From contig CAWDTW010000088.1 of NCBI GenBank assembly GCA_963805295.1, positions 22,907 through 86,906 on the forward strand: a stretch of DNA of 64,000 bases, given 5' to 3'. Each line of letters begins with the position of its first letter. Position 1 is the stretch's first letter. The notes below the pieces were generated by a model. It searched no databases. It was given only the letters and a program-made list of their open reading frames with translations, and had not been told where the DNA came from. The DNA is from Roseiarcus sp963805295 (GTDB taxonomy: Bacteria; Pseudomonadota; Alphaproteobacteria; Rhizobiales; Beijerinckiaceae). The translations under genes and the position numbers were made by a program. Shown here in pieces: positions 27,254 through 35,458 of the stretch.

Positions 27254-28400
27254 CCATGTTCAGTACGCGGGTCGCCCCTTGGCTCAGGCGAAGGCGGCAA
27301 GCCGGGATTCCCAGAGCGGCGGCTGGCCATTCTGGGCGGCGGCGCTCGCTGCGCTCATCCTCGCGGGATTCACGTATGCCCATGTCCTCGAGGCGGAAAC
27401 GGCGCCGGTTGCGCTCGTGGCGGCTTTGCTGCTTATCGCATCGGTGTTCGCCGCCGTGCATCACGTGGAGATCCTGGGGCACAAGGTCGGCGAGCCCTTC
27501 GGCTCGATCATACTGGCGCTCTCCGTAACCGCGATCGAAACGTCGTTGATTGTCTCGTCGATGCTGTCGGGGGGCGCAGTGGAGAATTCGCTCGCGCGCG
27601 ACACCGTGTTCTCGGTCCTCATGATCGTGCTGAATGGCGTTGTCGGTTTATGTGTCGTCGTTGGGGCCCTGCGCTATCGGGAGCAGACGTTCCGCGCCGA
27701 AGGCGTCGGCGCGGCGCTGAGCGTATTGGCGACGCTCGCGGTCCTCACTCTGGTCCTGCCGAATTTCACTTTGGCCAAGCTCGGACCGCAGTATTCGCCG
27801 CCTCAGCTCATGTTCATCGGCTCCCTGTCGCTGATCCTCTACGGCGTCTTTATGTTCGTGCAATCGGTGCGCCATCGCGACTATTTCCTGCCCAACCCGG
27901 AGAGCGGGACCGGGTCTTGCGATGACAAGCCGGCGCCGCCCTCCGGCAAGGCCACGGCAATCAGCGCGGTGCTGATGCTGGCTTCGCTCGCGGCCGTCGT
28001 GCTGCTGGCCAAAATCCTGTCGGGGCCGCTCGAGCGCGCGATCGACGCAGTGGGCCTGCCGTCATCCCTCCTCGGCGTCGCCATCGCGAGCCTGACCCTC
28101 CTGCCGGAGAGCGTCGCGGCGCTCAAAGCGGCTTACGCCGATCGGGCCCAGACGAGCGTCAACCTCACGCTGGGCTCCGCATTGGCCAGCATCGGCCTCA
28201 CGCTTCCCATCGTCGGCGGGGTCTCACTCTATCTTTCGCGCGAGCTCACGCTCGGCCTCGATGCCGAAGGGATGACACTTCTGCTCCTGACACTCTTGGT
28301 CAGCACGCCCACGCTGGCCACCGGCAGCGTTACCATTCTTCAAGGGGCGGTCCATCTGGTAATTTTCGGAGTTTTCCTGCTGCTCGCGGCCGTGCCCTAG
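27246..28400 (+). CDS. chaA: Calcium/sodium-proton antiporter of ChaA type
   Basis: Inner-membrane cation/proton exchanger of the CaCA superfamily, about 384 residues, ten to eleven helices in two inverted halves. The two alpha-repeat acidic motifs are ALSVTAIETSLIVSSMLSGG and ASLTLLPESVAALKAAYADR, each carrying the transport Glu. A charged cytoplasmic loop (RHRDYFLPNPESGTGSCDDK) divides the halves. The start ATG at 27246 lies inside the last codons of the SDR gene, so the two are translationally coupled, an unusual pairing. Confidence 0.85.
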   Translation: MLDHVQYAGRPLAQAKAASRDSQSGGWPFWAAALAALILAGFTYAHVLEAETAPVALVAALLLIASVFAAVHHVEILGHKVGEPFGSIILALSVTAIETSLIVSSMLSGGAVENSLARDTVFSVLMIVLNGVVGLCVVVGALRYREQTFRAEGVGAALSVLATLAVLTLVLPNFTLAKLGPQYSPPQLMFIGSLSLILYGVFMFVQSVRHRDYFLPNPESGTGSCDDKPAPPSGKATAISAVLMLASLAAVVLLAKILSGPLERAIDAVGLPSSLLGVAIASLTLLPESVAALKAAYADRAQTSVNLTLGSALASIGLTLPIVGGVSLYLSRELTLGLDAEGMTLLLLTLLVSTPTLATGSVTILQGAVHLVIFGVFLLLAAVP

Positions 28401-28753
28401 GGATGGAGCAAGGCGGAGGTTGGAAAGTGCGTCCGTTGATCTCCGCAAACTTCGCTATGGTTTGTCAGCGCCGCGATGGACTCCCGCTTCGGGCGGAGAC
28501 CGCGGTTAGAGGAAATGCCCGCTTACCTGCCCACTTGCGCCGTTCAAGATCGCGATCCGCGACGGCAGCAATACGTCGATTGCGGGCGTTCCATAGGCGA
28601 CGACCGTAGGGTCGGTGTCCGCCCTGGGACTAAACCGCTCGCGCGGTAGGGGCGGCGAGCGAGCGGAGAGGGCGCGGGGGTAAGGACCCACGAGAAAGCG
28701 CGGCCCTGTCTCAAGATCGTGGGGTTCAACCCCATGCGAGACAGGAGCTTTCC
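28401..28753. other. Intergenic region holding the IS91 element's left end
   Basis: About 350 bases. The motif GCAATACGTCG at 28568-28578 reappears at the far side of the IS91 element. From about 28700 the leader of the recombinase gene begins. No gene is supported. Confidence 0.45.
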
Positions 28754-29629
28754 ATGTCCAAGAAACCCGTCAGCCCGCTGCGTCAGCGCTTGATCGACGA
28801 CATGACGTCGCGCCGGTTCAGCGAAGACACGAAGAGGGACTACGTTCGCAACGTGAAGAAGTTCGCAACCTTCCTCGACCGGTCGCCGGGTACGGCGACG
28901 AGCGAGGACCTTCGCCGCTATCAACTGCATATGGCGCAGCAGCAGGCCAGCCCCTCGACGATCAACTCCGCCATCACGGCGCTGCGGTTCTTTTTCACCG
29001 TGACGCTCGAAAAGCCCGACCTCGTTCGTCCTCTGAGGACCGTGACCGAGCCGCGCAAGGCGCCGGTCGTCCTGAGCCAGGAGGAGGTGGCACGTCTCCT
29101 CCAGGCCGCGCCGAGCCTCAAGTACAAGGCCGCGCTCAGCGTCGCCTACGGCGCGGGCCTCAGGGTGTCAGAGGTCGCCCACCTGAAGGTGTCCGACATC
29201 GACAGTGGGCGCATGATGCTCCGGGTCGAGCAGGGCAAGGGACAGCGGGATCGCGATGTGATGCTGTCGCCCCAACTGCTCCAGCTCCTGCGCGAATGGT
29301 GGAAGGCGGCGCGGCCGCAGGTCTGGCTGTTTCCCGGCCAGAACCCGATCAATCCTGTGACCGCGCGTCAGCTCAACCGCGCCGTCACCGCCGCCAAAGA
29401 CCTGGCTGGAATCTCCAAGCGCGTTTCTCCCCATACGCTCCGGCACAGCTTTGCGACCCACCTGCTCGAACAGGGCGTCGACATTCGCGTGATCCAGGTG
29501 TTGTTGGGGCACGCCAAGCTCGAGACGACCGCGCTCTACACCCGCGTCGCCATCAATACGGTCCGCGACATCAAGAGCCCGCTGGACCGGCTGGGCGTCA
29601 GCCTGACGAAGAAAACGCCGCCCGCCTGA
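28754..29629 (+). CDS. Tyrosine recombinase/integrase of the IS91 element
   Basis: XerC/D-like site-specific recombinase of about 291 residues. SAM-like N-terminal domain (RFSEDTKRDYVRNVKKFATFL), then the catalytic domain with Arg in YGAGLRVSEVAHL, Lys in VEQGKGQRDRDV, HxxR in SPHTLRHSFATHLLEQ, His in LLGHAKLETT and the nucleophile Tyr in ALYTRVA. All five residues are intact. It lies directly upstream of the IS91 transposase, an arrangement seen in other IS91-like elements, and probably serves to resolve or move the element. Confidence 0.92.
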   Translation: MSKKPVSPLRQRLIDDMTSRRFSEDTKRDYVRNVKKFATFLDRSPGTATSEDLRRYQLHMAQQQASPSTINSAITALRFFFTVTLEKPDLVRPLRTVTEPRKAPVVLSQEEVARLLQAAPSLKYKAALSVAYGAGLRVSEVAHLKVSDIDSGRMMLRVEQGKGQRDRDVMLSPQLLQLLREWWKAARPQVWLFPGQNPINPVTARQLNRAVTAAKDLAGISKRVSPHTLRHSFATHLLEQGVDIRVIQVLLGHAKLETTALYTRVAINTVRDIKSPLDRLGVSLTKKTPPA

Positions 29630-29639
29630 CCACGGCCGC

Positions 29640-30848
29640 GTGGCGCGGCCTCCCCTCGAGGTCGCCGACGTCTTTCGCGCTCATGGGGCGGCATGGCGGA
29701 AGGCCAACGCTGGTCACGCGAGCCTCGCCCAGTTGAAGGTGATGTCGGCGATCGAGACCTGTCGCACAGCCGCGCTCGGCGGCCACGTCGAGCGCTGCGA
29801 GGACTGCGCGCACGAGCGCGTCGCATACAACTCCTGCCGGAATCGTCACTGCCCGAAGTGCCAGGCGGCCGCCGCGCGGCAATGGCTCGAAGACCGCGAG
29901 GCGGAGCTTCTGCCGGTTCCCTACTATCACGTCGTCTTCACCCTGCCGGCCGCGATCGGCGCCGTCGCGTTCCAGAACAAGGCGGCCGTCTACGACCTCC
30001 TGTTCAGGACCGCCGCCGAGACGCTGACCACGATCGCCGCGGACCCGAAGCATCTCGGCGCGCGCATCGGCCTCACCGCCGTACTGCACACCTGGGGCTC
30101 GGCGCTGACCCACCATCCGCACGTCCACGTCATCGTTCCCGGCGGCGGCCTGTCGCCGGATGGTTCGCGCTGGATCGCCTGCAAGCCCGGCTTCTTCCTG
30201 CCCGTGCGCGTGCTCTCCCGCCTGTTCCGCCGCCTCTTTCTCGAAGGGCTCGCGGCCCTGCATGCCGCCGGACGCCTCGCCTTCTTCGGCGACCTCGCCC
30301 CGCTCGCCGACAAGAGCGCCTTCGACGCCGCCCTCGCGCCGCTGCGCCGCTCCGAGTGGGTCGTCTACGCCAAGAGACCGTTCGCCGGACCGAAGGCCGT
30401 CCTCGCCTACCTGTCGCGCTACACCCACCGCGTCGCGATCTCGAACGCCCGGCTCATCGCGCTCAACGAGAAGGGCGTCACCTTCAAATGGAAGGACTAC
30501 CGCATCAAAGGACGCGACCGGCTCAAGACCATGACGCTCGACGCCCACGAGTTCATCCGCCGCTTTCTCCTGCACGTGCTGCCGAGCGGCTTCCACCGCA
30601 TCCGCCACTACGGCCTGTTCGCCGGCCCGGTTCGCGCTCAGAACATCGAGCGCGCCCGACAACTGCTCGCCGCGACGGAGAATGCGCCCCAGCCCTCGTG
30701 CGCCGGGGCCGACAGTCAGGCCGATCACCTTTCGCCTGCGCGCCGCTGCCCGTGTTGCGGCGGCCGCATGATCGTCGTCGAGACGTTCGGCGGCCCGCGC
30801 CCCGCGCGATCGCCATCCCCGAGCCGGATCAGGATCGACACCTCATGA
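29640..30848 (+). CDS. IS91 family rolling-circle transposase
   Basis: HUH-type transposase of about 402 residues, GTG start. N-terminal zinc-finger region HVERCEDCAHERVAYNSCRNRHCPKCQ, then the HUH-like motif THHPHVHVIVPGGGLS, and the tyrosine-containing AYLSRYTHRVAISNARL, FKWKDYRIKGR and HYGLFAG, all family hallmarks. A second Cys pair CPCCGGRM lies near the C-terminus. The frame is intact. It nicks single-stranded ends and replicates through the element; nearby genes can be co-mobilised. Confidence 0.95.
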   Translation: MARPPLEVADVFRAHGAAWRKANAGHASLAQLKVMSAIETCRTAALGGHVERCEDCAHERVAYNSCRNRHCPKCQAAAARQWLEDREAELLPVPYYHVVFTLPAAIGAVAFQNKAAVYDLLFRTAAETLTTIAADPKHLGARIGLTAVLHTWGSALTHHPHVHVIVPGGGLSPDGSRWIACKPGFFLPVRVLSRLFRRLFLEGLAALHAAGRLAFFGDLAPLADKSAFDAALAPLRRSEWVVYAKRPFAGPKAVLAYLSRYTHRVAISNARLIALNEKGVTFKWKDYRIKGRDRLKTMTLDAHEFIRRFLLHVLPSGFHRIRHYGLFAGPVRAQNIERARQLLAATENAPQPSCAGADSQADHLSPARRCPCCGGRMIVVETFGGPRPARSPSPSRIRIDTS

Positions 30849-31371
30849 CCGTCGCCATCCATCCCGCCTCGCACCGTCGATCGCCTCCGCCTCCAGCCGC
30901 GCGCCGGAACAAGAGCGCAATGTCCGCGGGAGGTCGCCAATCCTCCTTCGACCGATGCGAACGCCTCGCTCCCGCCCATCGTCGCCATCGAAAACAGCCG
31001 CCGTCGTCCCTTCCGCTGAAAACTCCGAGCGCCGCCGGCCGCCGACGCCTCGCTCGCCAGCCGTCCGCGTTCCTCAAATCCCCATAGGCGCGCTCGAAAA
31101 ACAGCCCCCAACCTCCCCGCGGTTTCCTCCTTGGGAGGCTTTCGAGCGCCGGCCCCGGCGCCTGCAGCACCGTCCGCAAAAGGGCCGGCGCCCGAAACCC
31201 TTCACCAACTGAGGCGTCAGAGGCCGCGGTCTGCTACGTCCGCAATACGTCGGTTTGCGACGGTCGGCTGGGTCGTCTGAAATGGGGGAAACCGCCCGGT
31301 CGCGGTGAATGCCGGACCTCACTCTTGGCCCTCGTTCGCCGCGGAACCTGTGCGGCCGGCGGGCGCGCCCG

Positions 31372-31694
31372 CTAATGGGGACGGTCCCGGTTCCTGGCAA
31401 GCCACAATGCGAGGTCCCGGGCGCCGAAGAGGCCGGCGAACAGCAGGAGCGTGATCGCGCCTGCGATCGCATGGGGCGCGAAAGATTTCTCGGCGATCAA
31501 TCCGGCCGCGCCCGCCGTCAGGCTTGCATAGCCGAGCGCAGGCGCGACCGAAAACAAAATCCAGTCAAGCCAGTCGGGCGAGACGATATCGACCCTGCGC
31601 TGCATGAGAATGACGAAAACCTGATAGACGAGGCCGGCGAGCTCGCACCGCGGGCGAGACGAACCCCGAGCAGGGCGAGGGCAACGGACGCCAT
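31372..31694 (-). pseudogene. Small membrane protein, frameshifted near 31655
   Basis: C-terminal part reads ELAGLVYQVFVILMQRRVDIVSPDW, then helices LDWILFSVAPALGYASLTAGAAG and HAIAGAITLLLFAGLFGARDLALWL (partial). The natural N-terminus seems to be ATG 31694, MASVALALLGVRLA, which needs a one- or two-base correction near 31655 to join ELAGLVYQ. About 107 residues, three helices, function unknown. It lies divergent to the TAXI receptor gene with 86 bases between starts. Confidence 0.5.
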
Positions 31695-31780
31695 CTCGAC
31701 GGCACAGTGGCCGAGGCCTTGGCGCCGAAACTCTTGCCGATAGTCTGAGGCCGCCCCATGCTAGGCCGGATGGCCGACGC

Positions 31781-33187
31781 ATGAGTTTCCTCGATCAGCT
31801 GGCGTTTGGACCCGGCCGCGATAAAAGAGCGTGGGCAAGGGGTCTCATGATGGCGATCGCCGTTCTGGCGATCGCGGCCGCGGTCCTCTACTTCACCGTC
31901 TCCGGCGACTACGCGTTCCTGCGCGCTTCCATCTATACCGGGGCTCCTACAGGACAATATCACGCGACAGGGGAGCGGCTTGCGGCGCGCGCCCTCAAGA
32001 GGAACGGCCATTTGGCGGTCGTCGCCACAGCGGGGTCGGTCGAGAACACCGCTCGCCTCGCCGGCGAAAACGGGCGCTGCATTCCCGCCTTCGCCTTCGT
32101 GCAGGATGGCATGCCGGTTCCCGCCGACGCCGGCCTGCAGACCTTGGGGCGGCTGCCGCAACCCGAGTCGCTCCTGCTGTTCGCCCGACGCGGGCGCGCG
32201 ATCGATACGTTCAACGACCTTAAAGGCGCGTCGGTCGGCATCGGCCCGGACGGTTCCGGCGCCGCCTATCTGACGCGGCAGTTAATGGAGAATTCCGATC
32301 TCAAGGGTCTCGATCTCAAGCCCTCCAATCACGGTCTCGAAGCGCAGGCGGAAATGGTTCGCGACGGTCAACTCGATCTCGCCGCGTTCGTCATGGACGC
32401 GAACGCGGAGCTGATCCGCACGCTGGCGACCAAATACGACCTCGAGATCGTCGCTCCCGCGGACATCGAAGGTCTGGTGGCGAGAGACAAGTGGCTGCGC
32501 CTCGGCAAAATTCCAGCCGGGTTTTACGACGTCAGCCGACCGACCCCGGCGACGGACAAGCTCGTCGCTGAGGTCGACACGCTCATCATGACGAACGCGT
32601 GCGTGCACCGCGCGGAGCGAGTGGCCTTCCTGATGCTCCTCAGCGAGGAGTTCCCGAATTTCGTTCGAGACAACCCGCCGCCCGCGGCGAAGTCTCAAGA
32701 TCAGGCGCCGTTGGCCGACGAGGCGCGCCAGTTTTTCGCCAACGGCGAGCCCGCACTGGCGGACCGATATTTCCCCTGGCTGGTGAACCTTATGTCGCCG
32801 GCCTACTGGATCTATCTGGCGATGGCCATCACCATCCTTTTCAATGCGTCGAACGCTTACAGCCGCTTCAGACTCTGGCGCATCGACGCCAACCGGGAAA
32901 TGCTGGAGTCCCGGCTGAAGGCGCTGACCGGTCTCGGCGCCACGCCGAAAGACGTCAAAACGCTCCCGCCAGAGGCGGTCATCAAGACGCCGCAGGATCG
33001 AAAGGCGGCCGAAGACCTCATCAAGGACCTCGAGGCGCTTCGCCTTCGCTGTCAGGAACAGCTGCGCTCGATCGTCACGCCCATGGGCAGCGAGATGTTC
33101 TATCGGTATCAGGAGTCCCTGATCGAGGACGCCCAGGCGATGCTTGCGGACTTGCTTCGGCGGTCGGAGGGAAGCCAAGCGTCGTGA
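31781..33187 (+). CDS. TAXI-family TRAP-type solute receptor with membrane anchors
   Basis: About 468 residues. An N-terminal helix MMAIAVLAIAAAVLYFTVSG anchors the protein; the TAXI/NMT1-like periplasmic domain follows (YTGAPTGQYHATGERLAARAL, VATAGSVENTARL, LKGASVGIGPDGSGAAYLTRQLM, LDLAAFVMDAN). A second helix AYWIYLAMAITILFNASNAY sits at about residue 335, and the last 110 residues are a charged, likely coiled-coil tail. TAXI receptors normally feed a TRAP permease, which is not nearby. The anchored, C-terminally extended form looks more like a stand-alone sensor. Confidence 0.82.
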   Translation: MSFLDQLAFGPGRDKRAWARGLMMAIAVLAIAAAVLYFTVSGDYAFLRASIYTGAPTGQYHATGERLAARALKRNGHLAVVATAGSVENTARLAGENGRCIPAFAFVQDGMPVPADAGLQTLGRLPQPESLLLFARRGRAIDTFNDLKGASVGIGPDGSGAAYLTRQLMENSDLKGLDLKPSNHGLEAQAEMVRDGQLDLAAFVMDANAELIRTLATKYDLEIVAPADIEGLVARDKWLRLGKIPAGFYDVSRPTPATDKLVAEVDTLIMTNACVHRAERVAFLMLLSEEFPNFVRDNPPPAAKSQDQAPLADEARQFFANGEPALADRYFPWLVNLMSPAYWIYLAMAITILFNASNAYSRFRLWRIDANREMLESRLKALTGLGATPKDVKTLPPEAVIKTPQDRKAAEDLIKDLEALRLRCQEQLRSIVTPMGSEMFYRYQESLIEDAQAMLADLLRRSEGSQAS

Positions 33188-33216
33188 GACCGCTATCGTC
33201 GGTTTCGAACGTCGTC

Positions 33217-33354
33217 AAAAAACAGTTCGGCCGGATTGAGAAGACGGTCGGCGTGCTCCTCATCGCGACCGGCGTCGCCTTCCTCACCGGCGGGTTTCAG
33301 AGCGCATCGCTGTGGCTGATCGAGACCTTTTCGCAGTTCGGGCAGGTCGGGTGA
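33217..33354 (+). pseudogene. Duplicated 3' fragment of ccdA
   Basis: Encodes KKQFGRIEKTVGVLLIATG through WLIETFSQFGQVG and a TGA, almost identical to the last 45 codons of the intact ccdA at 24100-24828 (differences Val to Ala and Pro to Ser). There is no upstream ccdA sequence: it abuts the TAXI gene's stop directly. It is a copied fragment, not a gene. Confidence 0.9.
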
Positions 33355-33702
33355 GGGCCGGCTGCACGACGCCTGGAGGACTGGATCGTCCTTCGAGGCC
33401 GCTTCGCGGCGCCTCAGGACGAGGGTTGCGGGGTGGCCCCAGCCCATCAACCCCCTCGTCCTGAGGCGCCTCTTGCGAGAGCAAGAGGCCTCGAAGGACG
33501 TTCCAGAAGCGCCCGTCTCCGCGCTGCAGATCATCGGTTCTTCTGAGCCTCGCTTGGCCAACGAAACCAGGGCCGAAAAGTCCCCGCGCATATAGGCTTC
33601 CTCTTTCGCTCGCGACCATCCCTTGATTCGTCTCTCCGCCGCGATCGCATCAGGACGAGGGCGTCGATTGCGGCCGACGTCCAAAACTCCCAGAGGCTCG
33701 GG
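33355..33702. other. Intergenic region with inverted dispersed repeat
   Basis: About 350 bases without a supported gene; it starts with the repeat element described separately and continues with frame-poor sequence up to the reverse-strand small membrane gene. Confidence 0.45.
33379..33501. repeat. Dispersed palindromic repeat pair (CGTCCTTCGAGGC type)
   Basis: CGTCCTTCGAGGCCGCTTCG... CGCCTCAGGACGAGGG at about 33382-33425 is followed, in inverse orientation, by CCCTCGTCCTGAGGCGCCTC ... GGCCTCGAAGGACG at about 33452-33500. Such units are common extragenic palindromes in rhizobial genomes. A third copy is at about 35349-35391. Confidence 0.75.
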
Positions 33703-34077
33703 TCAGACGTCAGGTTCATTGGCTGAGCCCCCGACCCGGACGAGCTCAAGCCCGTCTATCGCCGCGCTCCGTTCTTTCTCGGTCTGCTTCAAGGAAAGCT
33801 CCAACTGCTCGGTGCTGGCTCTGCTGCTGCCTGTCAGGACGACCCCGCCGATGGCGAGGGCAAGTCCGACAATCATCCGAACCGGGGTGAAGGTCATGAG
33901 GCCGAGCATGAAACAGACAAGCAACGCCGGTCCGATGACGGCGCACGCTCGCCCCGCGATCATGAGCCTTCGACTGCGCTCGATCGCCTCCCGGAGTTCC
34001 TCGATTTGAACCTCGAGTTGCTCGATCCGCTCCGCGGGGGGGCATTCCAATTTGAACATTGCATTCTCGGGTCGCAT
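33703..34077 (-). CDS. Small coiled-coil membrane protein of unknown function
   Basis: About 118-124 residues depending on the start (34077 MRPENAMFKLE or 34059 MFKLE). A coiled-coil AERIEQLEVQIEELREAIERS (partial) is followed by two helices ACAVIGPALLVCFMLGLMTF and RMIVGLALAIGGVVLTGS, then a second charged helix TEQLELSLKQTEKERSAA. It looks like a small inner-membrane protein with both ends cytoplasmic. It is divergent from the OYE gene, about 40 bases apart. No family recognised. Confidence 0.6.
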   Translation of the reverse strand: MRPENAMFKLECPPAERIEQLEVQIEELREAIERSRRLMIAGRACAVIGPALLVCFMLGLMTFTPVRMIVGLALAIGGVVLTGSSRASTEQLELSLKQTEKERSAAIDGLELVRVGGSANEPDV

Positions 34078-34117
34078 TATGGGCCAGTCCAGTCCGTAAC
34101 CCAAGGAAGGACGCCTG

Positions 34118-35221
34118 ATGTCCCACCTGTTCAGCGATTTCAGACTGCGCGACATCACGTTCGCCAATCGCATCGGCGTTTCTCCGATGTGCCAATATTC
34201 CTGCGACGGGGGTTTTGCCAACGATTGGCATTTCGCCCATCTGGCCGCCCGTGCGGTCGGCGGCGCAGGCCTCGTCTTCACCGAAGCGGCGGCGGTCTCG
34301 CCTGAAGGGCGGATTTCTCCGCAGGATCTCGGCGTCTGGAGCGAACAGCATTTCGAGCCGCTGGAGCGGATCGCCCGGTTCGTCAGGGCGCAAGGCGCCA
34401 TCCCCGGTATTCAGCTTGCCCACGCTGGGCGAAAGGCCAGCGTCTATCGCCCCTGGTCCGGGCAAGGGAGTATCCCCAAGTCGGAAGGGGGGTGGCAGAC
34501 CGTCGGGCCGAGCCCCGTCTCGTTCGGCAGGGGGTACGCGACGCCGGAGGAACTGAGCCTCGATCGCATTCCGGCGCTGGAGCAGGCCTTCGCGACGGCC
34601 GCGAATCGCGCTCACGCGGCGGGGTTTCGCACGATCGAACTTCACGCCGCGCACGGGTATCTCATCCATCAGTTTCTGTCCCCGCTCAGCAACCGTCGCG
34701 CCGACGCCTATGGCGGTTCGTTCGACAATCGCACACGATTCTTGCGCGATTGCGTTGCGGCGATGCGAAAAGTCTTGCCTGACCACTGCCCGCTCTTCGT
34801 GCGCGTTTCCGCGACCGACTGGACGGACGGCGGCTGGGACCTCGAGCAATCGATCGAGCTTTCAAGACGCCTGAAGAGTCTCGGCGTCGATGCGATCGAT
34901 TGCTCGTCGGGCGGCAATGTTGAAGACGCCAAGATTCCGATTGGCCCCGGCTATCAGGTTCCGTTCGCGCGGCGCATCCGACGGGAAGCAGGCGTCGCGA
35001 CAGCGGCGGTCGGCATGATCTCCGCGCCGGCCCAGGCGGATCAGATCATTCGCAATGGCGAGGCCGATATGGTGCTGCTTGCCCGCGAGTTGCTGCGCGA
35101 CCCCTATTGGCCGCTGCGCGCAGCGCGCGAGCTGGGGCAGTCCACGCCTTGGCCGGCGCAATATCTGCGCGCCGCGCCGCGCGATGCGCCCGAGCGCGTC
35201 GCCGCCCATGAGATCGACTGA
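34118..35221 (+). CDS. Old yellow enzyme family NADH:flavin oxidoreductase (YqjM-like)
   Basis: FMN-dependent ene-reductase of about 367 residues, cytoplasmic. FMN/active-site motifs: NRIGVSPMCQYSC (the Cys of the thermophilic-like/YqjM class), IQLAHAGRKAS, substrate-binding HAAHGYLIHQFLSPLSNRR with the His pair, ADAYGGSFDNRTRF, and the C-terminal phosphate site AVGMISAPAQAD with MVLLARELLRDPYWPL. It reduces activated C=C bonds with NAD(P)H. Start ATG behind AAGGAAG. Stand-alone gene. Confidence 0.94.
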   Translation: MSHLFSDFRLRDITFANRIGVSPMCQYSCDGGFANDWHFAHLAARAVGGAGLVFTEAAAVSPEGRISPQDLGVWSEQHFEPLERIARFVRAQGAIPGIQLAHAGRKASVYRPWSGQGSIPKSEGGWQTVGPSPVSFGRGYATPEELSLDRIPALEQAFATAANRAHAAGFRTIELHAAHGYLIHQFLSPLSNRRADAYGGSFDNRTRFLRDCVAAMRKVLPDHCPLFVRVSATDWTDGGWDLEQSIELSRRLKSLGVDAIDCSSGGNVEDAKIPIGPGYQVPFARRIRREAGVATAAVGMISAPAQADQIIRNGEADMVLLARELLRDPYWPLRAARELGQSTPWPAQYLRAAPRDAPERVAAHEID

Positions 35222-35252
35222 ATTCGACGCCGCAACGACTGCCTGCCGGGGC

Positions 35253-35316
35253 GGCCCTGCTCGCCGTCTGCAGCCTCGGCCTCCCCTTCATCGCCGCTGC
35301 CATCGGTGGGGTGAGA
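35253..35316 (+). pseudogene. Second ccdA fragment joined to the dispersed repeat
   Basis: Reads ALLAVCSLGLPFIAAAIGG then a GGTGGGGTGAG end; this matches the ccdA segment LLAVYSLGLGLPFIAAAAAIG with an internal deletion that jumps to the gene's last bases. It is followed by GCCGGCTGAACGACGCC and the CGTCCTTCGAGGC repeat, as is the fragment at 33217-33354. Confidence 0.75.
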
Positions 35317-35348
35317 GCCGGCTGAACGACGCCCGGAGAACTGGAGCG

Positions 35349-35391
35349 TCCTTCGAGGCCGCTTCGCGGCGCCTCAGCACGAGGGCCGTGC
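35349..35391. repeat. Dispersed repeat, third copy
   Basis: GCGTCCTTCGAGGCCGCTTC GCGGCGCCTCAGCACGAGGG, nearly the same as the unit at 33382-33425, again directly after a ccdA fragment. Shared flanking sequence (gccggctg.acgacgcc) makes the two loci a duplicated module. Confidence 0.75.
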
Positions 35392-35458
35392 GAAGCGGCC
35401 AGCGTCCTCGCTGCGGAACGCGCGCCCATGCGCCGATCACCGGCCAGGCGGCGAACGT

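Larger units (their letters stand above)
28568..31259 (+). mobile_element. IS91-family element with tyrosine recombinase (limits approximate)
   Basis: Contains a tyrosine recombinase and, eleven bases downstream, an IS91-type transposase. IS91 elements move by rolling-circle transposition and lack inverted repeats or target duplications. The direct motif GCAATACGTCG-(A/G)-TTGCG occurs at 28568-28584 and, with one extra base, at 31242-31259; these may mark the ends or be pre-existing sequence. The 3' part (30849-31210) is low-complexity, proline/arginine-rich when translated, and typical of terminal regions of these elements. Confidence 0.6.

Noticed and set aside
28401..31371. Integron or phage integration unit around the tyrosine recombinase
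   Set aside because: No attC-like sites, cassettes or phage genes; the recombinase is directly coupled to an IS91 transposase.
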